Shown here: piece by piece, positions 7,863-16,816 of the stretch | How the letters are laid out: the number at the start of each line of letters is the position of its first letter | How positions within the stretch are numbered: the first letter of the stretch is position 1 | Source: Lacrimispora amygdalina | GTDB lineage: Bacteria; Bacillota; Clostridia; Lachnospirales; Lachnospiraceae | Length of the DNA: 64,000 nt | NCBI RefSeq assembly: GCF_003432035.1 | Contig: NZ_QOHO01000107.1 | Span: 1 to 64,000 of the forward strand | Direction of reading: 5' to 3' | Program-made: the position numbers and the translations under genes | The notes under the pieces: generated by a model | The model's database searches: none | Told to the model about the DNA's origin: nothing | Seen by the model: only the letters and a program-made list of their open reading frames with translations

Positions 7863-9949
7863 TATCGCTCTCCTTCATTCTTTTCCACAATAAATAGTGG
7901 CCTTAAATCTTTTCTGTTTAATTTCAGTTCCACAGATATTTCAATTTCTATTGAATGTTCGTTCTCCATTTCAATATGTAGTCCACAGATGGTACTGCTT
8001 TCTGTTTTCTCCAGTTCACAATTTATATCATTGAATTTATACTCGTTTAATTCACAATTAAGATGGTACTCTATATGCGTATCCTCACCATCTAATTTAC
8101 CAATACTCACATCACAGCTTTTAATTTCAAATGGCATATGTAATCCCATTCTGTTTTCCCAGTCTTTGGCACTAATTGCTCCGGTTTCAGAGTCTATAGC
8201 CAGTCTGATTCCGGTTTCAGTTATTTTCCCTCTGGATTTTATCTGCAACTTAACCACCATACCTGATGAAGTATACATTGTTTTAGTAGCATCATATCCA
8301 AACATAACATTTCTATGCTTTTCAAACTGTTGTCCACCACCGGTTGTTTTACCTGCTCCAACACTTGGTTTTTTACCAAAATTTTCAGGAGGTAACAATA
8401 AATCCCCAAACATTTTTCCTAATCCAGAATTTAACTTGCTTGTATTATCTTCTTCCTCTACTGAAAATTCTTTAGAAATTTTGTTATTTACCTGTCCTTG
8501 GACTTTAGAAATGATTCTTGGGTTGAAATTTCCCATAGTGAAATCTCCCCATGAAGTATGGTCAGCCATTTCACTTTTTCTAACGTATTCTTCTAAACTG
8601 TAATATGTGTCTATTTTAGATAGTCTATTATCGGAGTTCAATACAAAGATTGCCAGTATAAATTCATCCTTATTGGTTGGACAGATACCCTCCACCCATC
8701 CGCCTACATCTTCATACGAAACGATCATTCCTGGTTTACGTGTAAAAAATACAACGGGTTTATTTTTCTCTTTGTCTCTGATTTCACAATTAAAATACAT
8801 ATAGGGTTCTGGCTTATTGTCTGGAAAGCCTGTCTTTAATAATGTCCTCGGAATTTTTGTATAAGCAATAGTCCCTGCTTTTGTAGTATCAAGAACATTT
8901 CTCAGGCTGATATCTTCTACATTATATACAACTGATGAATCTAACAGAATATCGCCTGTTGTTTCAACACCAATTGCTTTGTTATATAATGCATGAACTA
9001 CTTGAAATGCAGGCTCCATTTCATCAGTTGAAATTCCGTGATCATTGACTTTTGCTGTTAAAAACTTTCCATAAGGATAATTAAGATTGTTCAGCCTTGG
9101 AGCGTACCATCGCTGTACCGCCACCTTTAGATAATCCTCAATATTACTTCTCCAAAAAGGTTGAATTATATTGTCTTCACCGTCTCTGTATTCAATCTGA
9201 TTATTTTCTAGTAAAATCTCTTCATTAATATATGGAATAATAATAGTAGTTCCTGTAAGATTATCTGTATAGGGTTCAATACCAAATATGTTCAGAACTT
9301 TTGCAATATAGTCATCATCAGTAATTGGTCTGGTTTTATTTTCACCAATTTCTTCTCCCCACCATGCAATCCCTCTCTTTGATTTTTCACTCAGCACAGG
9401 TATCAGCGAATCCATTTCTAATTCATTTTCAACCAATGATGCTGCAAGTCTTGATTCATAATCACCCTGTTCATTTATTATCCTGCTATAATAAATGACC
9501 AAACCTATACCCACTCGAAAATAAACAGTTTTCCCAAGCCCCCATGATCCACCTGCCCCTTCCGCTTCCTGTGGTTTGCTTATTTCATATATTAGTTTAA
9601 GTAAGTTTCCATATTGATTGTCCGTAACATCTTCGTAATGAAGTTTACCCGTTAATCCCACTGTATTGGAATCTTTTATTGCAACATATTTATATGAATC
9701 CTTCCAGAACTTTTTGTTTAACGCATCTGTAATTCCGTCAAGCTCTGCATTTAATAAAGCTTTTCCAAATTCACCTGTCAGAAACTCTACCATAACGTTT
9801 GGATCCGACTCATTTTTTGCATCCAAGCTGTTTTGTATTGATTCTCTGACCAATAGATCTAATATTGGCATATTGTTATTCTGAATTAATTTAAGCAAAG
9901 AGCTACCAGATTGTGTCATTCTGCCAGGTTCAGCAATTTCAATCTTCAT
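7862..9949 (-). CDS. MORC/MutL-like GHKL ATPase
   Basis: A large ATPase of the Hsp90/MutL/histidine-kinase fold. The N-box is VRESIQNSLDAK (residues 34-45), the G1-like Asp loop is AIKDSNTVGL near 90-99, and the G2 loop is GAGGSWGLGK near 131-140. An S5-like transducer follows (residues about 250-450), then a variable C-terminal part with a Gly-rich segment GAGKTTGGGQQFEKH. Known: prokaryotic MORC/MutL homologues occur with Z1 helicases and DNA methylases in predicted restriction systems, acting as ATP-driven DNA clamps. The ATG at 9949 is preferred because GGAGGA lies six bases upstream; it overlaps the Z1 gene by about ten bases. Confidence 0.88.
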   Translation of the reverse strand: MKIEIAEPGRMTQSGSSLLKLIQNNNMPILDLLVRESIQNSLDAKNESDPNVMVEFLTGEFGKALLNAELDGITDALNKKFWKDSYKYVAIKDSNTVGLTGKLHYEDVTDNQYGNLLKLIYEISKPQEAEGAGGSWGLGKTVYFRVGIGLVIYYSRIINEQGDYESRLAASLVENELEMDSLIPVLSEKSKRGIAWWGEEIGENKTRPITDDDYIAKVLNIFGIEPYTDNLTGTTIIIPYINEEILLENNQIEYRDGEDNIIQPFWRSNIEDYLKVAVQRWYAPRLNNLNYPYGKFLTAKVNDHGISTDEMEPAFQVVHALYNKAIGVETTGDILLDSSVVYNVEDISLRNVLDTTKAGTIAYTKIPRTLLKTGFPDNKPEPYMYFNCEIRDKEKNKPVVFFTRKPGMIVSYEDVGGWVEGICPTNKDEFILAIFVLNSDNRLSKIDTYYSLEEYVRKSEMADHTSWGDFTMGNFNPRIISKVQGQVNNKISKEFSVEEEDNTSKLNSGLGKMFGDLLLPPENFGKKPSVGAGKTTGGGQQFEKHRNVMFGYDATKTMYTSSGMVVKLQIKSRGKITETGIRLAIDSETGAISAKDWENRMGLHMPFEIKSCDVSIGKLDGEDTHIEYHLNCELNEYKFNDINCELEKTESSTICGLHIEMENEHSIEIEISVELKLNRKDLRPLFIVEKNEGER

Positions 9950-12761
9950 GTGTATCCTCCAAATCACCCTCATCATTAAAAATATCATTATTCATGTGTA
10001 TAGACACAGTTGCAGTATAATCAGTTCCTCTTCTGCCGCCTGGTATATTAAGACATATACCTACAATATCTTCAACCGCTCTTAAATCTTCTCTCGTTTT
10101 AGAAGTACCTTGTACTTTTGAATCTTTATCAATCATATACATGATCAATTGGGGCGTTGCATCCAAGCCCGCAAGGCTTCGGATTTCTCTTGCATAAAGA
10201 GATTTGAATTTTTTCACCTTACTAATTACTTCTTCTGACTGATTTTCCAAATCTACATCTGCTATAACATCCTTGGGATCGCTTAATACTCCAATATTTA
10301 GTACATTATCGGATTCATTCATGGAATGTTTTTTTGTACGACTTACCTTGTTTATAGCTCCTCCTGGAGAATTCCATACAGAATTCTTATCACTTACTTT
10401 TCCAGCCAGAACAATATTCCAATTTTCGAGCTTCCCATCCTGAGTTATTTTCTCTATCCAGTTAATTAAGCTGTTTATATCGTCAAAGACACTTAGTCTT
10501 TGATGGAATCTATAATCTGTTAGCAATTTTTTTACTTTAGAAAAATCAACATTTCGCCAGATAATTGTATTCCCTGCATGGTCATTACAAGGCTTTATTG
10601 ATTCCGAATTCCCCAATTCCGAAATAAACTCATTTGCAACATTAATATTATGTAAAAGAATTTCCCGATCATTATCAAATTTATGTGTTTGGTTAAATGA
10701 ACCACTAAAATCCATGTCTGTTGACTGCGCTGTCTGCATTCTATTTTTGGCAGTTATTCTTATAAAACTAAGTTTCGGCGAATTCTTAACTTTCGGTCCA
10801 TAAACAGCAGGGCTTTTTCCCAAGGTATCCATTTCATGAATTTCATCTCTTAACTCCTGATCCAATGTCGCAAGAAATTTAAACTGATCATTTGTTTTAG
10901 ATGTAATCCATAATCTTGGCAATAACTCATATCCCTTTCTATAGCCAAACCATCTACCCATCTGCATCAGAGTATCTGCCTGACTAACAGACCGCAGGAA
11001 AAATGTACTTATCAGACCTTCTATTGTAAGACCTCTTGATAAAGTAGCACCTCCCACAATAATAAATGCTGGTGCTGGAGATGGCATATTTGCTGATGAT
11101 GGATATGCCAGCCTTACATGCATGCCTTCATCATTCACACCATTATTTTTACAGTTATCTACACATAAATGCAAACCTTCATGATAGTTAAGTTCATTTT
11201 CTTCATCAAGCGGAATATTTGATATATCTTTACTCAACAAAATAGCTAGTTGTTCTTTGATCTCTGAAAAATCCGGATATTTTTTTATTTCATCATCTTT
11301 TCTATCATATTGTGGATACTGTTCTCTGAACTTATTAAATGTAAACACTTTGGTCTCATACTCCCAAATTTCTTTACATTTTTCAACTAAAAAAATTGGG
11401 TCTTTACTGGTAATCCAGTCTTTTACAGCTTCTGAAATATTTTGATGATGATCTGTTTTCTGGCTTGTATGAATAAGCATACTAATTGGTTTCTTATATC
11501 CCCATATTCTCATGCATGAAACTCCACATAAAAACCAGCAGATAGAATGTTGTAGTGCTAATGGAACATATGGAGAGCCTTCTTCATGGATAAACTTAAT
11601 TGCCTGCAAATCCTCATCACTTATAATCCGTACAATATCTAATCCTTCAAATGTAGTCTCTCCACCTTCAAGTCCAAAAATTTGTTGTGGTCCAAAGTAT
11701 TCTTTTGATACACTAAGCGTCGAAATGAAACTTCTTGGATAAAGAGAATCTGTCCCCGCTTCATTTAAAATATTGGCGTATGGTGTAGCAGTGTATCCAA
11801 TATAATTCATAGCCTTATACTTATTTGAGATTTCCTGTGACTTTTCGTTTCTTCCATTCACAAGATCTCTTATTAACCGATTTATTGTTCTGATTGTGGC
11901 ACTATTAACATCCGCAGTGTTTATTCCCGCCTGATCTGCTTCATCATCTATTACAAGAATTTTCATCTGTTTTTGTTTATTTGCGTCTGACTGCAACCAT
12001 TGGATAAGCTTTTTCAACCTTCCTGGATTTTTCAGACAAACTGTAAAATAACGCTGCTTTGAACTCTCTTCAAAATGAAGACTTTGAACTCTTTGGCTAA
12101 TGTCAGTTTGCTTTGAAAGATGTTCCAAGGGTCTCCAATGCAAATTACTACCGCCTTGGTTTAAATCCTGAAAAAGTCTTGTTTGGGTCTGCTGTCTTAA
12201 ATTTTCAATTGTCCCGGACAAAACTATAAACATATTCCAGCCCCAGTCAGCAGCCATTGCCATTAGTGCAGCCATATTTGCTGTTTTTCCAGACTGAACA
12301 TTACCAATAACAAGGCCTTTGACAGGAAGCATGGTTGTTGTATCGTTACTCAGTCGTTTAAGAATTTTCAATGTAGCTCTTTCCATTTCTCCTACAACTT
12401 CATCTTTGAACCCATTTTGTATTAGACTCTTTCTATATAGTTGCCACGCTGATTGTGTATCTCCAGGTATCGAAACATCATTATCTTCCCCTTCTTCCAT
12501 AATCATGGCTTGACCACTTAAATAATCAATTTCTTTTGTTTGCTCTTCGGCATCTTTCTGAAGTTGTACAAGTGCTTTCCAGTCAACGCAATCAATTTCT
12601 TTCCAAAAATTCAGCTTAGTCTGCTGCATCAGGAAATCTTTAAGGCCTACATCATCTCCTCTTGCAGCAAACATTATTAAGTCCCAGCTCATATTTCGAG
12701 TTCTGGCATTCATTATCCAGCCTCTATGTTGATCATACTCTGGCAATCCGTAATTAGACAT
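9939..12761 (-). CDS. Z1 domain superfamily II helicase
   Basis: The first gene of the ten-gene defence operon. Walker A is GNVQSGKT near residues 153-160, Walker B is LVIDDEAD near 270-276, motif III is GYTATPYAN, and the Z1 domain signature follows as GGATLSRGLTIEGLISTFF...QADTLMQMGRWFGYRKGY. The length of 940 residues is normal for Z1 proteins. The ATP-driven helicase or translocase is thought to cooperate with the GHKL clamp and nuclease on foreign DNA. The ATG at 12761 follows GGAGGGG. A near-consensus promoter lies 70-100 bases upstream with a dyad between it and the start. Confidence 0.93.
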   Translation of the reverse strand: MSNYGLPEYDQHRGWIMNARTRNMSWDLIMFAARGDDVGLKDFLMQQTKLNFWKEIDCVDWKALVQLQKDAEEQTKEIDYLSGQAMIMEEGEDNDVSIPGDTQSAWQLYRKSLIQNGFKDEVVGEMERATLKILKRLSNDTTTMLPVKGLVIGNVQSGKTANMAALMAMAADWGWNMFIVLSGTIENLRQQTQTRLFQDLNQGGSNLHWRPLEHLSKQTDISQRVQSLHFEESSKQRYFTVCLKNPGRLKKLIQWLQSDANKQKQMKILVIDDEADQAGINTADVNSATIRTINRLIRDLVNGRNEKSQEISNKYKAMNYIGYTATPYANILNEAGTDSLYPRSFISTLSVSKEYFGPQQIFGLEGGETTFEGLDIVRIISDEDLQAIKFIHEEGSPYVPLALQHSICWFLCGVSCMRIWGYKKPISMLIHTSQKTDHHQNISEAVKDWITSKDPIFLVEKCKEIWEYETKVFTFNKFREQYPQYDRKDDEIKKYPDFSEIKEQLAILLSKDISNIPLDEENELNYHEGLHLCVDNCKNNGVNDEGMHVRLAYPSSANMPSPAPAFIIVGGATLSRGLTIEGLISTFFLRSVSQADTLMQMGRWFGYRKGYELLPRLWITSKTNDQFKFLATLDQELRDEIHEMDTLGKSPAVYGPKVKNSPKLSFIRITAKNRMQTAQSTDMDFSGSFNQTHKFDNDREILLHNINVANEFISELGNSESIKPCNDHAGNTIIWRNVDFSKVKKLLTDYRFHQRLSVFDDINSLINWIEKITQDGKLENWNIVLAGKVSDKNSVWNSPGGAINKVSRTKKHSMNESDNVLNIGVLSDPKDVIADVDLENQSEEVISKVKKFKSLYAREIRSLAGLDATPQLIMYMIDKDSKVQGTSKTREDLRAVEDIVGICLNIPGGRRGTDYTATVSIHMNNDIFNDEGDLEDTHED

Positions 12762-12799
12762 TTTCCCCTCCACCAATACATTTAAAATTCAGTTCGACT

Positions 12800-12822
12800 T
12801 TTGTGTCATTTTTTGTCACAAA
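12800..12822. promoter_or_regulatory. Dyad operator candidate in Z1 operon leader
   Basis: The sequence has arms TTTGTGTCA and TGTCACAAA separated by five T, so the nine-base arms match with one mismatch. It lies between the -10 box (12832-12837) and the first codon (12761), inside the transcribed leader, where a bound repressor would block transcription. The operon's own XRE protein is the obvious candidate binder (inference). Confidence 0.5.
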
Positions 12823-12831
12823 TATAAAATT

Positions 12832-12860
12832 ATTATAAAACCACAATTTTATATCGTCAA
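12832..12860 (-). promoter_or_regulatory. Sigma-A promoter of the Z1/GHKL/methyltransferase operon
   Basis: On the minus strand, TTGACG (12855-12860) is followed after exactly 17 bases by TATAAT (12832-12837). This is nearly the housekeeping consensus and directs transcription into the Z1 helicase gene. The region is extremely AT-rich. Confidence 0.8.
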
Positions 12861-13002
12861 CTTTTATTTATACGTATTTGCAATATACTTTTTTAAAATA
12901 ATGTGTATTTCACATTTTGGGGACTAAGCTTTGCTTTCTCTTTGATAAGGAAGTTTAAGTTAGCCTTCTATCATTGTAAAATTAAATACATCTTATTACT
13001 TT

Positions 13003-13041
13003 GCAAAAAGAGCATCCAAGTTCTTGGCTTGAATGCTCTAT
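13003..13041 (-). terminator. Rho-independent terminator after HNH operon
   Basis: On the minus strand the hairpin AGAGCATTCAAG / CTTGGATGCTCT (12-base arms with one mismatch, loop of seven) is followed by TTTTTGC. It would end the HPr-MBL-MazG-HNH transcript and insulate it from the Z1 promoter just downstream. Confidence 0.8.
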
Positions 13042-13063
13042 GTAACATAAAATAATTTAAAAA

Positions 13064-13194
13064 TCATAAACTTACAAAAGATATCATTCCATCCTCAGAA
13101 ATAACTACATCGAAACTTTTACCATGGGTATTTATATAATTAATCTAGGATTATATCACCCATTCCTAATTTCAGCCAATTTTTCTTTTGTCAT
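13064..13194 (-). pseudogene. Decayed small gene fragment
   Basis: Two short coding-like pieces in different frames lie between the terminator and the HNH gene. One begins ATG at 13194 and reads MTKEKLAEIRNG before a stop. The other reads THGKSFDVVISEDGMISFVSL and stops at 13064-13066. They look like the start and end of one small protein with its centre lost or frameshifted. I cannot name the family, and chance resemblance is possible. Confidence 0.25.
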
Positions 13195-13209
13195 GTGCCC
13201 ATTCCCCTT

Positions 13210-14379
13210 TTACCAAATTTGGTACCCTTGTCTTCTTGCCGAATCATAGACCGGCTGCATGTTTTTCTCAAGAATATGATAAAATTCCTCTTTTGAATTT
13301 CCCTTTCTATATAGCTCCTGATTAGCCCATATGGAATGCAAATTATCCCGAAAGCAAGACTCGTACTTTTTTCTAATAACTGGCTTTCTTTCATCATGAA
13401 TTATACCATACAAAATATACTGGTTACTTGCAAATCGTGCAAAAAACGGATCCCACTTTGGAAGCTTATTACTTTTCGATGAATTTAAAGCGGAATCTAT
13501 AGGCATTAAATTCCATAATTCATCGTTCATTACGAAGGACCAAGGAATAAAATGATCCACATCGTAACTTCCCTTTACTATTGGTGAATTCTTAAAGACA
13601 TCCACGATAGGTTTCTCATCCAAAACTGCTTGCCAAAGTTTCCTTACGCTATTAAGTCTGCGCATTTTTTCATCCATTGGTGCCAACTTGTATATAAGTC
13701 CTGGGACTTCAGGATTATTATTCTGAAGCCACTTTACCTTTTCATACTGAATCCAGCCAAGAATCGATACGGTATTGTCCTGAATCATCTTGATCCATGA
13801 TTCATTAAAATAGACTTCTTTCTTAAGTTTACTTCCTGTTCCAAGTGTATAGGGCAGTAATGATATTTGATTGACACGTTCGATATAAGAAACCATTCTT
13901 TGAGTGCTACCCCAATCTGCTCTTTCATTACATTTATCAAAAAATCCTGAAAGCGCTCGATACGGAACCATATGAGTTAACTGATCTTTATAAAGTGCTA
14001 ATTCTTTATCATGCTGTTTTATTTTATTCTTAATTTCTATCTTGGAAGCATTTCCTGGAAGCTGGCTTAAATCCTGAAGCGTAAGAACAGCTCTTTCCAA
14101 CCCATCTTTTATCCGGCCTTCAATCACACCGCTTAGATGTATATGAAATTCTAAAACCGTATACCACGCATTTGCAATCATCTCATCAATAATATCGTTG
14201 AAACTGGTCTCTTTTAAACCTTCTGAAATTAAATGAACGATTGCCTCAAGCCAATAGAACTTATAGCAGTATGACGGGTTTTTCATCATAAGAGAGAATG
14301 CTTCTATATCAAGACTGTTATAATACTTACCATCAATATTTAAATGATATCCGATTTTTTCATAATCAAATTGAGGCAT
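13210..14379 (-). CDS. HNH endonuclease domain protein
   Basis: A 389-residue protein. The first 240 residues are largely alpha-helical (YCYKFYWLEAIVHLISEG, LSQLPGNASKIEIKNKIKQHDKELALYKDQL) and probably recognise a substrate. The C-terminal part carries an HNH core: YDVDHFIPWSFVMNDELWNLMPIDSALNSSKSNKLP, with the D-H pair, central N and distal N-x-x-K typical of these nucleases. It is the last gene of the HPr-MBL-MazG operon and ends at the terminator 13003-13041. Its target is unknown; nearby restriction genes suggest defence. RBS: GGGGATGAG upstream of the ATG. Confidence 0.8.
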   Translation of the reverse strand: MPQFDYEKIGYHLNIDGKYYNSLDIEAFSLMMKNPSYCYKFYWLEAIVHLISEGLKETSFNDIIDEMIANAWYTVLEFHIHLSGVIEGRIKDGLERAVLTLQDLSQLPGNASKIEIKNKIKQHDKELALYKDQLTHMVPYRALSGFFDKCNERADWGSTQRMVSYIERVNQISLLPYTLGTGSKLKKEVYFNESWIKMIQDNTVSILGWIQYEKVKWLQNNNPEVPGLIYKLAPMDEKMRRLNSVRKLWQAVLDEKPIVDVFKNSPIVKGSYDVDHFIPWSFVMNDELWNLMPIDSALNSSKSNKLPKWDPFFARFASNQYILYGIIHDERKPVIRKKYESCFRDNLHSIWANQELYRKGNSKEEFYHILEKNMQPVYDSARRQGYQIW

Positions 14380-14431
14380 TTATCCTCATCCCCCTTGTCT
14401 TACGTAAACAGGTGCAAATCGTTTTTCTGAA

Positions 14432-14773
14432 TCATCTCTGTTTCAGCTGATCATATTTTTCCTTACTGCCCTTCGCTAATTCTACTGGATACTTTTCATT
14501 GTTTCTTTTAATCTTCGCCTGTACAATCTCATCTATATCTAGACCGCACGCATCTGCCATAAGCACGCAGTAATTTATTACATCAGCTAATTCTTCTCTT
14601 ATCTTGTCCATCTTCTCTGTGCAATTCACATCCTCAGCACTCCACTGAAAAACTTCCAATAGTTCAGCCGCTTCCAGAGAAATTGATATGGCTAAATCTT
14701 TCGGATTATGAAATTGTCTCCAGTTACGATCATCACGAAATTGCAATATCTTATTTATTGTTTCTTGTGTCAT
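14432..14773 (-). CDS. MazG-like nucleotide pyrophosphohydrolase
   Basis: A small all-alpha NTP pyrophosphatase of 113 residues. The characteristic motif is SLEAAELLEVFQW followed by REELADVINYCVLMAD, that is the E-x-x-E and E-x-x-D pairs that bind magnesium. The C-terminal KIKRNNEKYPVE is typical of the MazG-like family that acts on dCTP or non-canonical dNTPs. It sits 29 bases downstream of the MBL hydrolase and 52 bases upstream of the HNH gene in one apparent transcript. Nucleotide-pool control beside nucleases fits a defence or damage-response role (inference). RBS AGAGGG precedes the ATG. Confidence 0.9.
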   Translation of the reverse strand: MTQETINKILQFRDDRNWRQFHNPKDLAISISLEAAELLEVFQWSAEDVNCTEKMDKIREELADVINYCVLMADACGLDIDEIVQAKIKRNNEKYPVELAKGSKEKYDQLKQR

Positions 14774-14802
14774 TCATATTCCCTCTTACTTTATCCTGTT
14801 TT

Positions 14803-15513
14803 TTAAAAGAACCGGTGCAAAAAGTTCAAAATGTTTTCTTTCCTAACCGGCTCACTATGACCCACCACTGCTAACTCAAAGTCAATCATACATAATTCCT
14901 CATATAATTGTTTTGTTTTTTCCAAATCTCTGTAATGATTTTGATAAAAGTCATCATTATAAATATCTCCTAAAAAAATCACTCTTTCCTCTGGAATGAA
15001 AACAGCTACGGAATCATCACTATGAGCAGAGGGAAGGTGCATGCATTCGCATGTAATGCTACCGCAGTCCAATACCATTTTTTGCTCAAAGGTTATCAGT
15101 GCTGGAACTACCTTTATTTCTTTTAATTTTGGATACTCTGCCCGGATGTGCTCATCAGCAAACGAAATTTCTTCGCCGGATATCAACCGCTCCTTCATTT
15201 TGGAATCAGTAAATTCCCAGGAAGACATTCTGAGCAATTCCTGGTTGGTCTTTGTATGTGCAATTGTTTCCGCATCAACGGCATGCATCCCATATGTATG
15301 ATCCCAATGCCAGTGTGTTATAATACAATATTTCGGCTTTTTTAAGCCTTGCTGCGTTAGAAAAAAATTATAATCTTTCACATGATTCGCCGAATTCCCT
15401 GCATCAACCATTACTGAACACCGATCCCCATTGATATAACCTAAAACAGGGCGATCGCTGTTGGAATCGCATTCCGTATAATATATATTTTTTGTTAACT
15501 GATTCAATCTCAT
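14803..15513 (-). CDS. MBL-fold metallo-hydrolase
   Basis: The metallo-beta-lactamase fold is shown by THWHWDHTYG (HxHxDH zinc site), then LPSAHSDDS with the third His, LGDIYNDD with the bridging Asp and VVGHSEP with the distal His. The 237-residue length is typical of single-domain members. The substrate is unknown. The ATG at 15513 is chosen because AGGAG lies nine bases upstream and it leaves a ten-base gap to the HPr-like gene; the longer frame overlaps that gene. It is co-transcribed with the HPr-like, MazG-like and HNH genes. Confidence 0.88.
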   Translation of the reverse strand: MRLNQLTKNIYYTECDSNSDRPVLGYINGDRCSVMVDAGNSANHVKDYNFFLTQQGLKKPKYCIITHWHWDHTYGMHAVDAETIAHTKTNQELLRMSSWEFTDSKMKERLISGEEISFADEHIRAEYPKLKEIKVVPALITFEQKMVLDCGSITCECMHLPSAHSDDSVAVFIPEERVIFLGDIYNDDFYQNHYRDLEKTKQLYEELCMIDFELAVVGHSEPVRKENILNFLHRFF

Positions 15514-15523
15514 AAAATGTCTC

Positions 15524-15796
15524 CTATTCTCCAAAGCCGCTGTCCGCAAAATTTGCGATGGACAAAATTGCTTCTTTTTCATCCTCGCCCTGGGCTTCAA
15601 ATGTCAGTTTGTCCCCCATGATTGCGTTCATATCCATTACTGAGAGTACATTCTTTGCATTATATTTCCTGGTGAGGTCTTCATTTTTATAGACTGTAAT
15701 TTCACTTATAAATCCCATAACGAGCTTTGACAGCAAACTAGCCGGACTTGCATGTAATCCATATGGGTTTGGTACGGTCACGATAACGATTTCCAT
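15524..15796 (-). CDS. HPr-family phosphocarrier paralogue
   Basis: HPr carries phosphate from enzyme I to sugar EIIA proteins on His15. This 90-residue protein keeps the fold and His15 (PYGLHASPAS), but Arg17 of the usual HARPA active site is Ser. The regulatory Ser46 region reads AKNVLSVMDM, so the residue aligned with Ser46 is Asn. It should be phosphorylated poorly by enzyme I, if at all, and not by HPr kinase. It is the first gene of an operon with hydrolase genes rather than PTS genes, suggesting a specialised signalling role (inference). RBS GGGGAGG precedes the ATG. Confidence 0.85.
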   Translation of the reverse strand: MEIVIVTVPNPYGLHASPASLLSKLVMGFISEITVYKNEDLTRKYNAKNVLSVMDMNAIMGDKLTFEAQGEDEKEAILSIANFADSGFGE

Positions 15797-15995
15797 GGTA
15801 TTCCTCCCCTTCTAATACAATAATAGCGGCATTTAGATAATCATCAATCTCTTTAAGGAAAGTATAGTTTGTAATGTTGGTTCTGTAAAGTAAAAAGCGG
15901 GCGAATATGATCATTATCTTTAGATGACAGCTTTTAGAACACAGATTTTCATTAAATAGAGCCATGCATCTGGCACGGCCCTGTTCAAATAATAT

Positions 15996-16815
15996 TTATA
16001 TCTGCATGATCTTATGCACCATACTGCATCTTTTCTTGTCATGGGCTAAACCAATGTACAGAACTTCTCCTGATAATCCTGCATAATATTGATTATCCAT
16101 TATCTGTTGTAATTTCTCTTCACTAAGCCGCTCCAAATCTTCTCCCTGTTTAAACTCAATAATTACATGACTATGAACAGGCATCAATACCTGATATTTC
16201 GGCGATTAATACTTGAATTTATGACATCACTTCATCATTAGGAATTTTTACCACCGCCGTATTGGAATCAATCCGTTTCAGGGCAGTCAGATAGCCCGAG
16301 TTCACCAGTAGTCCCCACTAACTATAATTACTATCTCGTTCTATTTACGAAGTTTCTAACGTAAGCCATACAGATATTTCTTTTCGTGAAGCAATTGATC
16401 AAAGTCTTCCCAAAATCGCTTATCTGCTGTCCGTAGTGCTTGTTTCACTAATAAGTTAGAGGATGTATTAATCCAATAGTTATCCAATGAACCTATATCA
16501 GCATAATTTAAAACAGACCATGGATTGTATATTTCAACTCCTCCAAACCGGTAACCAACATACTTCATACGTACATTTTCGTCCAAAATCAAGCCATAAT
16601 CAGTTAAAAGTTTTTCTGTCTCCCCAACAGTAAGGCCAAAATAAGATGCATATTGTTTGTGCATCACCGTATACACTCTGGCATTGTTAAATTGAGAGAA
16701 TATACTTTCCTTAGCAACTCTCTGTACTCCCGTAATAAGAGCCTGACCAAGTGATGAATTTCCCTTCATTACACTCCCATAAAGATTGGCAAAAAATGGG
16801 CCCAGCTTACGTTCT
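15996..16815 (-). pseudogene. AAA-ATPase-like / PDDEXK_9 nuclease protein, decayed
   Basis: Pieces of one protein family (N-terminal AAA-ATPase-like plus C-terminal PD-(D/E)XK, about 550 residues when intact) are spread over three frames. An ATPase C-terminal part runs LGPFFANLYGSVMKGNS through RVAKESIFSQFNNARVYTV, GYRFGGVEIYNPWSVLNY and NTSSNLLV (16356-16815). A middle piece NSGYLTALKRIDSN...VVKIPNDEV lies in another frame (about 16205-16310). The nuclease end VIIEFKQGEDLERLSEEKLQQI with IGLAHDKKRC follows (15996-16187). The P-loop half is absent, replaced by the neighbouring orphan gene. It is clearly non-functional. Confidence 0.8.
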
Positions 16816-16816
16816 A

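Noticed and set aside
7989-8603. A 204-codon plus-strand frame inside the GHKL gene
   Set aside because: It is an antisense shadow of a conserved ATPase gene, with no binding site or family match.
12781-12960. CRISPR array or phage integration site in the AT-rich gap
   Set aside because: No repeated units with spacers occur; only the promoter, a dyad and poor-complexity AT sequence are present.
15738-15965. A 75-codon minus-strand frame overlapping the HPr-like gene
   Set aside because: It overlaps a well-supported gene with a perfect ribosome binding site, has no binding site of its own and matches no family.
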